Shown here: positions 52,866 to 61,851 of the stretch, in pieces
Position numbering within the stretch: position 1 is the first letter of the stretch
Layout of the letters: the number at the start of each line of letters is the position of its first letter
Assembly: GCF_013155375.1 (NCBI RefSeq)
Contig: NZ_JABJQY010000002.1
Location: 1,674,001-1,738,000 of the forward strand
Origin: Nocardioides sp. zg-1308
Lineage (GTDB): Bacteria; Actinomycetota; Actinomycetes; Propionibacteriales; Nocardioidaceae
Length of the DNA: 64,000 bases
Direction: 5' to 3'
Notes under the pieces: model-generated
What the model was told of the DNA's origin: nothing
The model's database searches: none
What the model saw: only the letters and a program-made list of their open reading frames with translations
Translations under genes and position numbers: made by a program

Positions 52866-52885
52866 CTGGTTGCACATTCAACCAG
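52866..52885. promoter_or_regulatory. inverted repeat CTGGTTG-cacatt-CAACCAG before pseudo-ANL 2
   Basis: A perfect 7-bp dyad with a 6-nt centre ends 5 bp before the AGAGGAG ribosome site of the next gene. It may be an operator in the gene's own promoter or a 5'-leader hairpin. Confidence 0.45.
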
Positions 52886-52904
52886 TACTCAGAGGAGCTC
52901 CCAG

Positions 52905-54155
52905 GTGGCCTTCATCCCGCAGGCTCGCGCCTCGGCGCTGCCGCACGGCGTACGAGCACGGCTCGCGCCGTCGGCACGGCGCCGGGTGAGGGCCCGTGCC
53001 GTGGAGCACGGAGGTGACACCGCCTTCCTCGTCGGCCCGGTCGATGCCCTCGAGGCGCGCTCGTGGTCGCAGGTCGAGGACGCCGTCGAGCGGGCAGCGG
53101 CCGGGCTCGTCCGCAGCGGGCTGCGGCCCGACCAGGTCGTGCTGTCGCTCCTCCCGGCCGGCCACGGGGTGCCCGAGCTCGACGTCGCCCTGCGCGCGGT
53201 CGGTGCCGTCGTCGTCCACGTGTCGCCCGAGGTGGGTGCCGACGAGCTGGCCCGCCGGCTGGCCGGTGCCGACGTACGGCTGGTCGTCTGCGAGGACGAG
53301 TCGGAGCTCCAGCGGCTGGTGGGCCTGCCCCTGCCCTCCGCGATGGTCTTCGCCCTCGGCGGCGGCCGCGGCTGGGACCGGCTCCTCGAGCTCGGCGCCG
53401 AGCGGCTCGTGATGGACCCCGACGCCGTGGACCGCGCGGACCGGGTGGTCGACCCGGCGGGGACCACCGCCCGGGTGCTGCGGTCCGGGGCGCCGCTCGG
53501 CCGCGTGGCTGACCCGGACCGGGCCGGGGAGCTCGTCCCGGGCGACGGCGTCGCGCTGCTCTGCGGCGACCTCGCCGACCCCTTCGTGCAGCAGGTCCGC
53601 GACGCCCACCTCGAGTCCGGCGGCGCCCTGCTGCACGTGGCCGCCCCGGCCGACCTGCCCGCGGCCATGGCCGCGGTGCGGCCGAGCGTCCTGGCGCTCG
53701 GCCAGGACGCCGTCGCGGCGGTGCCCGGCCTGCTCGCGACCGCCGCCGCCGGGGACCACCGCCGGCGTCGCCCGGGACGGGCGCGCGCGGCCGACCCCGC
53801 GACGCTGCGGGCCTGGGCCGGCGGCAACCTCGCGTCGGTGGTGGCAGCCGACGTCCCCGACGTCGTGCGGAAGGCGTTCACCGCGGGCGGCGCCCGCGTG
53901 TCCGGGACCGGGACCCCCGCCCTCCTCCCCGCCGACCTCCCGGTCCCGCCGCCGGTCGTGCTCGGTGACGCCGCGGACCTGCCGCGGCGGGCCCGGCGCG
54001 AGCCGGCGCGCGAGTTCCAGCTCGAGACGGAGCGCGAGACGGCGCAGCCCGAGCCGGACGAGTCGGCCTTCGTGCTGCCCTCCCTGTCCCTCATCGGCGG
54101 CGAGTCGTTCCTCGACAAGCTGCTGCTCGCCAAGGCGCGCGAGGCCGCGTCGTGA
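52905..54155 (+). CDS. degenerate acyl-CoA-synthetase N-domain protein (pseudo-ANL 2)
   Basis: The 416-residue protein is a paralogue of the preceding one: SWSQVEDAVERAAAGLVRSG, LRPDQVVLSLLPAG, LRAVGAVVVHVSPEVGADEL and VRLVVCEDESELQRL match its ANL-like first half. The P-loop position reads GDGVALLCGDLADPFVQQVR, with no Thr/Ser/Gly-rich loop, and no C-terminal catalytic domain exists. A separate acidic linker leads to a conserved-looking tail, LSLIGGESFLDKLLLAKARE. GTG at 52905 follows AGAGGAG by 7 nt. It ends 104 bp before the Roadblock-like gene. Confidence 0.6.
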   Translation: MAFIPQARASALPHGVRARLAPSARRRVRARAVEHGGDTAFLVGPVDALEARSWSQVEDAVERAAAGLVRSGLRPDQVVLSLLPAGHGVPELDVALRAVGAVVVHVSPEVGADELARRLAGADVRLVVCEDESELQRLVGLPLPSAMVFALGGGRGWDRLLELGAERLVMDPDAVDRADRVVDPAGTTARVLRSGAPLGRVADPDRAGELVPGDGVALLCGDLADPFVQQVRDAHLESGGALLHVAAPADLPAAMAAVRPSVLALGQDAVAAVPGLLATAAAGDHRRRRPGRARAADPATLRAWAGGNLASVVAADVPDVVRKAFTAGGARVSGTGTPALLPADLPVPPPVVLGDAADLPRRARREPAREFQLETERETAQPEPDESAFVLPSLSLIGGESFLDKLLLAKAREAAS

Positions 54156-54219
54156 GCGAGCGCCGCAGCCGCCTCACCGGGAGCATCCGGCGTCGCGCCG
54201 GCAGCTCCCCCCACACACT

Positions 54220-54240
54220 TCCCGACCACCCTGGTCGGGA
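54220..54240 (+). promoter_or_regulatory. TCCCGACCA-ccc-TGGTCGGGA hairpin upstream of the Roadblock-like gene
   Basis: Nine perfect base pairs around a CCC loop lie 19 bp before the ATG and about 10 bp before its AAGGAAA ribosome site. It may attenuate transcription into the gene, serve as an operator or protect a processed mRNA end, so that the small third gene is expressed at a different level from the two before it. Confidence 0.5.
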
Positions 54241-54259
54241 TGAGAACAAAGGAAATGAC

Positions 54260-54625
54260 ATGACCAACGTTGACGTGATCCTCAAGGAGGCCGTGAACAT
54301 CGACGGCGCCGTCGCCGCCCTCCTCGTGGACTACCAGTCGGGCATGGCCCTGGGCCAGGCCGGCGACGCCAGCGCCCTCAACCTCGACGTGGCGGCCGCC
54401 GGCAACACCGACGTCGTCCGCGCCAAGATGCGCACCATGGAGAGCCTCGGCCTCAACGACACCATCGACGACATCCTCATCACCCTGGGCAAGGCCTACC
54501 ACCTGATCAACCTGCCCAAGGACCACCCGGGGCTGTTCATCTACCTGGTGCTCGACAAGAGCCGGGCGAACCTGGCCATGGCGCGGCACAAGCTGTCGTC
54601 GCTGGCCAACCAGCTCGAGATCTGA
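54260..54625 (+). CDS. Roadblock/LC7-like domain protein, 121 aa
   Basis: The 121-residue protein starts VDVILKEAVNIDGAVAALLV then DYQSGMALGQAGDA, the helix-strand-turn pattern of Roadblock/LC7 (MglB-like) domains, followed by a central helix region and LFIYLVLDKSRANLAMARHK as the paired strand and last helix. Such domains dimerise and bind small GTPases or polarity proteins in bacteria. No GTPase or DUF742 gene is near, so this is not a normal conservon. An AAGGAAA ribosome site precedes the ATG. The link to the pseudo-ANL genes is positional. Confidence 0.65.
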   Translation: MTNVDVILKEAVNIDGAVAALLVDYQSGMALGQAGDASALNLDVAAAGNTDVVRAKMRTMESLGLNDTIDDILITLGKAYHLINLPKDHPGLFIYLVLDKSRANLAMARHKLSSLANQLEI

Positions 54626-54641
54626 GCGAGGCTGCGACCGG

Positions 54642-55673
54642 TCAGGATCGGTGGACGATCACCTTGTCGCCGAGCCTGACCCGGTCGAACAGCCACGCCA
54701 CCTTCGCGCGGTCGCGCACGTTGACGCACCCGTGCGAGGCACCGTCGTAGCCGTTGGCGGCGAAGTCGGGGGAGTAGTGCACCGCCTGCCCGCCGGAGAA
54801 GAACATCGCGAACGGCATCGGGGTGTCGTAGAGGCTCGAGACGTGGTCGCGCGACTTGCGGAAGACCGAGAAGGCGCCCTCACGGGTGGGCAGCTCGTCG
54901 GAGCCGAAGCGCACCTCCACCGTCTCGAGCACGACCCCGTCGACCACCCAGCGCAGCGAGCGCGAGGTCTTGTCGATGCACATCGCGCGGCCCGTGGTGC
55001 ACCGTGGGTCGAGCGGGGGGCCCTGCGCCACGATGTTGAAGAGCTCGGCCCGGGTCGGCGCGCGGGTGCTGCCCTCCAGCCGGGTCAGCGTCCGCCGGTC
55101 GACCTCGCCGGTGACGGGGAACCGCTGCCGGGTCTGGAAGGCCTGCACGGCGGCCACCGTCCGGGCGGAGAACCGGCCGGTGACCTCGCCGTCGTAGAGC
55201 CGCGCCTGCTGCAGCCGGGCCTGGACCTGCCTGACCCGGAGGCCGCTGTCGCCGCGCTGCAGCAGCGGGCGGCCGGGCGTGTAGACGTTGTGCAGCGCCT
55301 CGGTGGTCGGCTCGGTGGTCAGCGCGACGATCCTGCGCCACGTGCGCTCGTCGACGACGCCGTCCGCGGTCCAGCCGCGGCGGCGCTGGAAGGTGGCCAC
55401 GCCGTCGCGGGTCTCCGCGTCGAAGCGGCTGGTCACGACCTCGGAGTGGAGGTCGAGCTGGTGCAGCCGGCTCTGCAGCACCCGCACCGCCCAACCGCGG
55501 TCGCCGAGACGGAGCGGGGCGAACGCACGGGCTGACGACGACGCGGCGCTCACCGACGGGCTGACCGACGAGCCCGCTGCGGGACCGGCGGTCACGACGG
55601 CGGCGAGGCCGGTGACCCCGCAGAGCAGGGCCGCCAGGAGCGCGCGGGCGCGGGACGGCGTGTGGCGTGGCAT
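54642..55673 (-). CDS. secreted L,D-transpeptidase with two peptidoglycan-binding domains
   Basis: The 343-residue protein has a signal peptide (ARALLAALLCGVTGLAAVVT), two PG_binding_1 repeats (about 55-115, LRLGDRGWAVRVLQSRLHQL; and about 138-200, LQRGDSGLRVRQVQARLQQA) and a YkuD catalytic domain with HYSPDFAANGYDGASHGCVNVR, in which SHGCVN holds the nucleophile. It forms 3-3 peptidoglycan crosslinks or anchors proteins outside the membrane. GGAGGA lies 6 nt before the ATG. It is convergent with the Roadblock-like gene. Confidence 0.9.
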   Translation of the reverse strand: MPRHTPSRARALLAALLCGVTGLAAVVTAGPAAGSSVSPSVSAASSSARAFAPLRLGDRGWAVRVLQSRLHQLDLHSEVVTSRFDAETRDGVATFQRRRGWTADGVVDERTWRRIVALTTEPTTEALHNVYTPGRPLLQRGDSGLRVRQVQARLQQARLYDGEVTGRFSARTVAAVQAFQTRQRFPVTGEVDRRTLTRLEGSTRAPTRAELFNIVAQGPPLDPRCTTGRAMCIDKTSRSLRWVVDGVVLETVEVRFGSDELPTREGAFSVFRKSRDHVSSLYDTPMPFAMFFSGGQAVHYSPDFAANGYDGASHGCVNVRDRAKVAWLFDRVRLGDKVIVHRS

Positions 55674-55776
55674 GTGGGTCCTCCCCCGGGAGCGGCCATC
55701 GACGTGACGAGTGTAGGGACGTCCGGCGACACCCCCACGTTGCCGTGACCGGGGCTCGGACGCCTACGCTCGCCGC

Positions 55777-56466
55777 GTGGCCCGCGCTGACCTGGACAAG
55801 CAACCGACCGACGTACGTCGCATGTTCGACACCGTGGCCCGGCGCTACGACCTCACCAACGACCTCATGACCGCCGGGATCCAGCGCAGCTGGCGCCGCT
55901 CGATGGTCGCGGCCGTCGCCCCCCGGCGCGGCGACCTGGTCCTGGACCTCGCCGCCGGCACCGGCTCCTCGAGCGAGCCCTTCGCCGCGCACGGCGCCAC
56001 CGCGGTGCCCTGTGACTTCTCGGTCGGGATGCTCCGGCAGGGCCGCAAGGTCCGCCCGGGGCTGCCGTTCGTGGCCGGCGACGGCACGCGGCTGCCCTTC
56101 CTCGACGACACCTTCGACGCGGTCACCATCTCCTACGGCCTGCGCAACTTCGTCGACCCGCTCGCGGGCCTGCGCGAGATGCGCCGCGTCACCCGCCCCG
56201 GCGGCCGGCTCGTCGTGTGCGAGTTCAGCCGCCCGGTCAACGGCGCGCTGCGCACCGTCTACCTCGACGGCGTGATGCGGGCGCTCCCGCGGATCGCGTC
56301 GGTGACGGCGAGCGCCCCGGACGCGTACGTCTACCTGGCCGAGTCCATCCGTGCCTGGCCCGACCAGCCCGAGCTCGCCGCGATGGTGGCGGAGGCGGGC
56401 TGGAAGCGCCCCGAGTGGCGCAACCTCACCGGCGGCATCGTCGCGCTGCACCGCGCCACCGCCTGA
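55777..56466 (+). CDS. menG: demethylmenaquinone methyltransferase
   Basis: The 229-residue UbiE-type enzyme has [20 protein letters not shown] at the start, motif [50 protein letters not shown] and LVVCEFSRP. It performs the last methylation of menaquinone. TACGCT at 55765-55770 lies 6 nt before the GTG. It stands directly upstream of the nuo operon, whose electrons menaquinone accepts, but the 207-bp gap contains a separate nuo promoter. Confidence 0.92.
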   Translation: MARADLDKQPTDVRRMFDTVARRYDLTNDLMTAGIQRSWRRSMVAAVAPRRGDLVLDLAAGTGSSSEPFAAHGATAVPCDFSVGMLRQGRKVRPGLPFVAGDGTRLPFLDDTFDAVTISYGLRNFVDPLAGLREMRRVTRPGGRLVVCEFSRPVNGALRTVYLDGVMRALPRIASVTASAPDAYVYLAESIRAWPDQPELAAMVAEAGWKRPEWRNLTGGIVALHRATA

Positions 56467-56501
56467 GCGGGTCCGTCCGAGCGGGGCTTCCGCGAGGTGA
56501 A

Positions 56502-56543
56502 TTAGGGCACGCCTGCGTGCATTAAATGCGCAGGTCAACGCGG
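56502..56543. promoter_or_regulatory. nested dyads upstream of the nuo promoter
   Basis: GCACGC-CT-GCGTGC (56507-56520) is a perfect dyad flanked by TTAGG and ATTAA. The following CCTGCGTGCATTAAATGCGC is part of a second, imperfect dyad. This AT-containing patch stands out in a 72 % GC region and lies 25-65 bp upstream of the minus-35, a place for an activator. The binding protein is unknown. Confidence 0.35.
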
Positions 56544-56566
56544 GTGTGAGTGGTCCGGCCCCCGAC

Positions 56567-56628
56567 GTGACGCACGCCGCATCGGAGATCTACACTGTGG
56601 CGCGCGCCACTCGTGAAGACATTCACAA
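56567..56628 (+). promoter_or_regulatory. nuo promoter (GTGACG-N18-TACACT) with Rex operator at 56611-56628
   Basis: GTGACG (56567-56572) and TACACT (56591-56596) have 18-bp spacing. TCGTGAAGACATTCACAA at 56611-56628 differs from the Rex operator TTGTGAA-N4-TTCACAA at one base (second T to C) and lies just downstream of the predicted start site (about 56603). Rex bound here would act as a roadblock to transcription of the nuo operon. Confidence 0.8.
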
Positions 56629-56673
56629 AGCCACATGCTCCACTCCGCCGGCGCAGGCACCGGAAGGAAAGCG

Positions 56674-57033
56674 ATGGATCTCTACACGCCGATCCTGGCG
56701 CTGGCACTCATCGCGACGGGCTTCGCGGTCTTCTCCGTGATCATGAGCGCCCTCGTGGGTCCCAAGCGCTACAACCGGGCGAAGCTCGACTCCTACGAGT
56801 GCGGCATCGAGCCGACCCCGCAGCCCGTCGGCGGCGGCCGCTTCCCGGTCAAGTACTTCATCACGGCGATGCTGTTCATCGTCTTCGACATCGAGATCAT
56901 CTTCCTCTACCCGTGGGCCGTGCACTTCGACCAGATGGCCCTGTTCGGACTCGTCGAGATGGTCTTGTTCATCGCCACTGTCTTCGTCGCCTACGCCTAC
57001 GTGTGGCGCCGCGGCGGACTGGATTGGGACTGA
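56674..57033 (+). CDS. nuoA: NADH-quinone oxidoreductase subunit A
   Basis: The 119-residue three-helix protein has the NuoA signature [16 protein letters not shown] with the conserved Cys, and [26 protein letters not shown]. It is a membrane-arm subunit of complex I. GGAAGGAAAGC precedes the ATG. nuoB follows after 2 bp. Confidence 0.95.
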   Translation: MDLYTPILALALIATGFAVFSVIMSALVGPKRYNRAKLDSYECGIEPTPQPVGGGRFPVKYFITAMLFIVFDIEIIFLYPWAVHFDQMALFGLVEMVLFIATVFVAYAYVWRRGGLDWD

Positions 57034-57035
57034 TC

Positions 57036-57590
57036 ATGGGACTGGAAGAGAAGCTGCCGAGCGGCGTCCTGCTCACCACGGTGGAGGGCGTGGCCGGCTA
57101 CATGCGCAAGGCCTCGTTCTGGCCCGCGACCTTCGGCCTCGCCTGCTGCGCCATCGAGATGATGACGAGCGGCGGCCCCAAGTACGACCTCGGCCGCTTC
57201 GGCATGGAGGTCTTCCGGGCCAGCCCCCGCCAGGCCGACCTGATGATCGTCGCCGGGCGCGTGAGCCAGAAGATGGCCCCCGTCCTGCGCCAGATCTACG
57301 ACCAGATGCCCGAGCCCAAGTGGGTGCTCGCCATGGGCGTGTGCGCCTCGTCGGGGGGCATGTTCAACAACTACGCCATCGTCCAGGGCGTCGACCACGT
57401 CGTCCCGGTCGACATGTACCTCCCCGGGTGCCCGCCCCGCCCGGAGATGCTCATCGACGCGATCCTCAAGCTGCACGAGCAGGTCCAGCAGACCAAGCTC
57501 GGCGTCAACCGTCGCAACGAGGTCGCCGAGCTCGAGACCAACGCCCTGCGCGCCCTGCCGACCTCCGACATGAGGGGCCTGCTGCGATGA
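57036..57590 (+). CDS. nuoB: NADH-quinone oxidoreductase subunit B
   Basis: The 184-residue subunit carries the N2 iron-sulphur cluster ligands: tandem Cys in [11 protein letters not shown], Cys in [10 protein letters not shown] and Cys in [10 protein letters not shown]. It lies at the joint of the peripheral and membrane arms, next to the quinone site. It overlaps nuoC by 4 bp. Confidence 0.95.
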   Translation: MGLEEKLPSGVLLTTVEGVAGYMRKASFWPATFGLACCAIEMMTSGGPKYDLGRFGMEVFRASPRQADLMIVAGRVSQKMAPVLRQIYDQMPEPKWVLAMGVCASSGGMFNNYAIVQGVDHVVPVDMYLPGCPPRPEMLIDAILKLHEQVQQTKLGVNRRNEVAELETNALRALPTSDMRGLLR

Positions 57591-58477
57591 GCGACGACAA
57601 GCCCGACCAGCAGGCCGCCGACACCCCCGAGGAGAAGGTCGACGAGAAGGTCGCGGGCCAGGCCTCGGACGAGTCCGACGACAAGGCCGACGCCAACGAG
57701 TCGGCCCGTCCCGCGGAGGAGCGCAACCTCGAGGAGGCCAAGGACGAGACGGGCACCGGCAGCGGTGTCGCGCAGCCCGCTCCCGACCAGTCGCCCGAGA
57801 ACGTGCCTGCTCCCACCGGCGAGGTCCGCGCGGTCGGCGAGCGCCACGGCATGTTCGGCGTCACCGGCACGGGTGACACCTCCGGCTACGGAGGACTCGT
57901 CGCCGGCAAGGTGTTCCCCGCTCCGTCGGCGCGGCCCTACGGCGGCTGGTTCGACGAGGTCGCCGACGCCCTCGAGGCGCGGCTCGCCGCCACCGAGCTG
58001 ATGACGGCCATCGAGAGCGTCGTGGTCCACCGCGGCGAGATCACCTTCCACGTCCGCCGCGAGGACCTGCCGTTCGTCGCGCAGATGCTGCGTGACGACG
58101 AGGCGCTGCGCTTCGAGTTCTGCTCCGGCGTGAGCGGCGTGCACTACCCCGAGGACACCGGCCGGGAGCTGCACGCGGTCTACCACCTGACCTCGATGAC
58201 CCACAACCGGCTGATCCGGCTCGAGGTCACCGCTCCCGACAGCGACCCGCACGTGCCCAGCCTGGTGAGCATCTACCCCACCCTCGACTGGCACGAGCGC
58301 GAGACCTACGACATGTTCGGGCTCGTCTTCGACGGCCACCCCGCACTCACGCGCGTCCTCATGCCCGACGACTGGCCGGGCCACCCGCAGCGCAAGGACT
58401 ACCCCTTGGGCGGCATCCCCGTGGAGTACAAGGGCGGCAGCATCCCGCCGCCCGACCAGCGCAGGAGCTACAACTGA
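57587..58477 (+). CDS. nuoC: NADH-quinone oxidoreductase subunit C with long acidic N-terminal extension
   Basis: The 296-residue protein has the NuoC core at about residues 115-275: [36 protein letters not shown], and the family signature [20 protein letters not shown]. The first 90 or so residues are extremely acidic and probably disordered (repeated DE(K/S), EEKVDEK, ESDDKAD). E. coli-type and many actinobacterial NuoC proteins lack so long a tail. The ATG overlaps the nuoB stop, so the extension is translated if that start is used. Confidence 0.93.
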   Translation: MSDDKPDQQAADTPEEKVDEKVAGQASDESDDKADANESARPAEERNLEEAKDETGTGSGVAQPAPDQSPENVPAPTGEVRAVGERHGMFGVTGTGDTSGYGGLVAGKVFPAPSARPYGGWFDEVADALEARLAATELMTAIESVVVHRGEITFHVRREDLPFVAQMLRDDEALRFEFCSGVSGVHYPEDTGRELHAVYHLTSMTHNRLIRLEVTAPDSDPHVPSLVSIYPTLDWHERETYDMFGLVFDGHPALTRVLMPDDWPGHPQRKDYPLGGIPVEYKGGSIPPPDQRRSYN

Positions 58478-58478
58478 C

Positions 58479-59819
58479 ATGAGCACCGACCAGGACTTCT
58501 ACGCGGCAGGCGGCGAGACCAGCCAGGGCCGCGTCTTCACCGTCACCGGCCAGGACTGGGACTCGATCACCCAGAGCATCGGCGAGTCCGCCGAGGAGCG
58601 CGTCGTGGTCAACATGGGCCCGCAGCACCCCTCCACCCACGGCGTGCTCCGGCTCATCCTCGAGCTCGAGGGCGAGTCGGTCACCGAGGCCCGCTGCGGC
58701 ATCGGCTACCTGCACACCGGCATCGAGAAGAACATGGAGTACCGCTCCTGGGTGCAGGGCGTGACCTTCTGCACCCGCATGGACTACCTCTCCCCGTTCT
58801 ACAACGAGATGACCTACGTGCTCGGCGTCGAGCGGCTGCTCGACATCGAGGACGACATCCCCGAGAAGGCGCAGGTCATGCGCGTGCTCCTCATGGAGCT
58901 CAACCGCATCTCCTCCCACCTCGTCGCCATCGCGACCGGCGGCATGGAGATCGGCGCGCTGACGGTGATGACGATCGGCTTCCGCGAGCGCGAGCTGGTG
59001 CTCGACCTCTTCGAGCTCATCACCGGCCTGCGGATGAACCACGCCTTCATCCGCCCCGGCGGCGTCGCCCAGGACCTGCCGCCCGGTGCCCTCGACGAGA
59101 TCCGCGACTTCATCGCCCTGATGAAGAAGCGCCTGCACGAGTACGCCGCGCTCTGCAACGCCAACCCGATCTTCAAGGGCCGCCTCGTCGACGTCGGCCG
59201 CCTCGACCTCGCCGGGTGCATCGCGCTGGGCATCACCGGTCCGGTGCTCCGCTCGACCGGCTACGCCTGGGACCTGCGCAAGACCCAGCCCTACAGCGGC
59301 TACGAGGACTACGACTTCGAGGTCCAGACCTGGGACACCTGCGACTCCTACGGCCGGTTCCGGATCAGGCTCAACGAGATGTCGGAGTCGCTCAAGATCG
59401 TCGAGCAGGCGGCCGACCGCCTCGCCGGCCTCGAGGGCGCCCCGGTCATGGTGGGCGACAAGAAGATCGCCTGGCCCAGCCAGCTCGCCATCGGCAGCGA
59501 CGGCATGGGCAACAGCCTCGACCACATCCGCCACATCATGGGCGAGTCGATGGAGGCGCTGATCCACCACTTCAAGCTGGTCACCGAGGGCTTCCGGGTC
59601 CCCGCCGGTCAGGCCTACGTGCCGATCGAGTCCCCCCGCGGTGAGCTCGGCGCCCACGTCGTCTCCGACGGCGGGACGCGTCCGTTCCGGGCGCACTTCC
59701 GCGACCCGTCGTTCACCAACCTGCAGGCGACCAGCGTGATGAGCGAGGGCGGCATGGTCTCCGACGTCATCGTCGCGATCGCCTCCATCGACCCCGTCAT
59801 GGGAGGAGTCGACCGATGA
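58479..59819 (+). CDS. nuoD: NADH-quinone oxidoreductase subunit D
   Basis: The 446-residue 49-kDa-type subunit shows [17 protein letters not shown] (quinone-site His), [58 protein letters not shown] and [14 protein letters not shown]. It forms the quinone-binding pocket with NuoB. It starts 1 bp after nuoC and overlaps nuoE by 4 bp. Confidence 0.95.
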   Translation: MSTDQDFYAAGGETSQGRVFTVTGQDWDSITQSIGESAEERVVVNMGPQHPSTHGVLRLILELEGESVTEARCGIGYLHTGIEKNMEYRSWVQGVTFCTRMDYLSPFYNEMTYVLGVERLLDIEDDIPEKAQVMRVLLMELNRISSHLVAIATGGMEIGALTVMTIGFRERELVLDLFELITGLRMNHAFIRPGGVAQDLPPGALDEIRDFIALMKKRLHEYAALCNANPIFKGRLVDVGRLDLAGCIALGITGPVLRSTGYAWDLRKTQPYSGYEDYDFEVQTWDTCDSYGRFRIRLNEMSESLKIVEQAADRLAGLEGAPVMVGDKKIAWPSQLAIGSDGMGNSLDHIRHIMGESMEALIHHFKLVTEGFRVPAGQAYVPIESPRGELGAHVVSDGGTRPFRAHFRDPSFTNLQATSVMSEGGMVSDVIVAIASIDPVMGGVDR

Positions 59820-60544
59820 GCACCGAGCAGACTGCCGGAGGGCACACCTCGGCGCCTGACGCCCTCGACGCCACGACCCTCGCCGAGCTGCGCGAGATCG
59901 CGGCTCGCTACCCCGAAGCCCGCTCGGGCCTGCTGCCGATGCTGCACCTCGTGCAGTCGGTGCAGGGCCGGATCACGCCCGAGGGCATCGAGGCCTGTGC
60001 CGAGGTGCTCGGCATCAGCGCCGCCGAGGTCAACGGGGTCGCGACCTTCTACACGATGTACAAGCGCAAGCCGGTCGGCGACTACCACGTCGGCGTCTGC
60101 ACCAACACGCTGTGCGCGGTGATGGGCGGCGACCTCATCTTCGAGCGGCTCAAGGACCACCTCGACGTCGGCAACGACGAGACGACCGCCGACGGGAAGA
60201 TCACCCTCGAGCACGTCGAGTGCAACGCGGCCTGCGACTACGCCCCGGTGATGATGGTCAACTGGGAGTTCATGGACAACCAGACCCCGGAGTCCGCCGT
60301 CCAGGTGGTCGACGACCTGCGAGCCGGCACCCCCGTCCACTCCACGCGCGGCCCGCGGCTGTGCACCTGGCGCGAGGCCGAGCGGGTCCTCGCCGGCTTC
60401 CCCGACGACCGTGCCGACGAGGGACCGACCGCCGGTCCCGCCTCGCTGGCCGGCCTCACCATCGCCCGCGAGAAGGGCTGGACGGCTCCGGAGCCCTCCG
60501 ACACGGCTCGCACCTCGGCCACCCAGGACAAGGGAGACAGCTGA
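59816..60544 (+). CDS. nuoE: NADH-quinone oxidoreductase subunit E
   Basis: The 242-residue subunit has the thioredoxin-like 2Fe-2S (N1a) domain: [12 protein letters not shown] and [17 protein letters not shown] provide four Cys ligands. The N-terminal helical bundle ([19 protein letters not shown]) precedes it. About 55 residues rich in Pro/Thr/Asp extend the C-terminus beyond the usual length. The nuoF ATG overlaps its stop. Confidence 0.93.
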   Translation: MSTEQTAGGHTSAPDALDATTLAELREIAARYPEARSGLLPMLHLVQSVQGRITPEGIEACAEVLGISAAEVNGVATFYTMYKRKPVGDYHVGVCTNTLCAVMGGDLIFERLKDHLDVGNDETTADGKITLEHVECNAACDYAPVMMVNWEFMDNQTPESAVQVVDDLRAGTPVHSTRGPRLCTWREAERVLAGFPDDRADEGPTAGPASLAGLTIAREKGWTAPEPSDTARTSATQDKGDS

Positions 60545-61851
60545 TGGGAACACTCACCCCGGTCCTCACCGACAACTGGGACGCCGAGCGCGCCTGGACC
60601 ATGGCGGCCTACGAGGAGCGCGGCGGCTACGCGGCGCTCGACAAGGCCTTCGCCATGGCCCCCGACGACGTGATCAACGCCGTCAAGGAGTCGGGCCTCC
60701 GCGGCCGCGGCGGCGCCGGCTTCCCCACCGGCATGAAGTGGGGCTTCATCCCGCAGGACAACCCGCGGCCCAAGTACCTCGTCGTCAACGCCGACGAGTC
60801 CGAGCCGGGAACCTGCAAGGACATCCCGCTCATGATGGCCAGCCCGCACACGCTGGTGGAGGGCGTCATCGTCAGCGCCTACGCCATCCGCGCCCACACC
60901 GCGTTCATCTACGTCCGCGGCGAGGTCCTCCACGTCGTACGACGCCTGCAGCGCGCGGTGCAGGAGGCCTACCTGGCCGGCCACCTCGGCAGCAACATCC
61001 ACGGCTCGGGCTACGACCTCGACCTCGTCGTCCACGCCGGCGCCGGCGCCTACATCTGCGGTGAGGAGACGGCGCTGCTCGAGGGCCTCGAGGGCCGCCG
61101 CGGCCAGCCGCGGCTGCGTCCGCCGTTCCCCGCGGTCGCCGGCCTCTACGCCAGTCCGACCGTGATCAACAACGTCGAGTCGATCGCCTCGGTCCCGAGC
61201 ATCATCGTCAACGGCCCGGAGTGGTTCGCGGGCATGGGCACCGAGAAGTCCAACGGCTTCGGCATCTTCAGCCTGTCCGGCCACGTGCGGACCCCCGGCC
61301 AGTACGAGGCCCCGCTGGGCATCACCCTGCGCGAGCTCATCGACCTCGCCGGCGGCATGCGCGAGGGCCACGAGCTGAAGTTCTGGACGCCGGGCGGATC
61401 CAGCACCCCGCTCCTGACGCCCGAGCACCTCGACGTGCCGCTCGACTTCGAGTCCGTCGGTGCGGCCGGCTCGATGCTCGGCACCCGTGCGCTGCAGCTC
61501 TTCGACGAGACCACCTGCGTGGTCCGCGCGGTGCTGCGCTGGACGGAGTTCTACAAGCACGAGTCCTGCGGCAAGTGCACCCCGTGCCGCGAGGGCACGT
61601 GGTGGCTGACCCAGACGCTGGCCCGGCTGGAGAAGGGGCAGGGGAGCGAGGCCGACCTCGACCTGCTCCTCGACCAGTGCGACAACATCCTGGGCCGCTC
61701 GTTCTGCGCGCTCGGCGACGGCGCCACGAGCCCGATCTCGAGCTCGATCCAGCACTTCCGCGACGAGTACCTCGCCCACCTCACCCACGGCGGCTGCCCC
61801 TTCGACGCCGCCGCCTCGACCGCCTTCGCACCCGCTGGAGCACATGCATGA
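60544..61851 (+). CDS. nuoF: NADH-quinone oxidoreductase subunit F
   Basis: The 435-residue NADH-binding subunit has [31 protein letters not shown] (FMN/NADH site), [19 protein letters not shown] and the N3 cluster ligands in [15 protein letters not shown] with the fourth Cys in [11 protein letters not shown]. It accepts hydride from NADH and passes electrons through FMN to N3. The nuoG ATG overlaps its stop. Confidence 0.95.
   Translation: MGTLTPVLTDNWDAERAWTMAAYEERGGYAALDKAFAMAPDDVINAVKESGLRGRGGAGFPTGMKWGFIPQDNPRPKYLVVNADESEPGTCKDIPLMMASPHTLVEGVIVSAYAIRAHTAFIYVRGEVLHVVRRLQRAVQEAYLAGHLGSNIHGSGYDLDLVVHAGAGAYICGEETALLEGLEGRRGQPRLRPPFPAVAGLYASPTVINNVESIASVPSIIVNGPEWFAGMGTEKSNGFGIFSLSGHVRTPGQYEAPLGITLRELIDLAGGMREGHELKFWTPGGSSTPLLTPEHLDVPLDFESVGAAGSMLGTRALQLFDETTCVVRAVLRWTEFYKHESCGKCTPCREGTWWLTQTLARLEKGQGSEADLDLLLDQCDNILGRSFCALGDGATSPISSSIQHFRDEYLAHLTHGGCPFDAAASTAFAPAGAHA

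Noticed and set aside
51567..54155. Treating the two ANL-like genes as broken pseudogenes of fatty-acyl-CoA ligases
   Set aside because: Both frames are intact, have good ribosome sites and coding bias, and show the same loss of motifs, which suggests selection for a non-catalytic role.
56502..56520. IdeR/DtxR iron box before nuoA
   Set aside because: TTAGGGCACGCCTGCGTGC matches the 19-bp consensus at only about half of its positions and the right half is poor.
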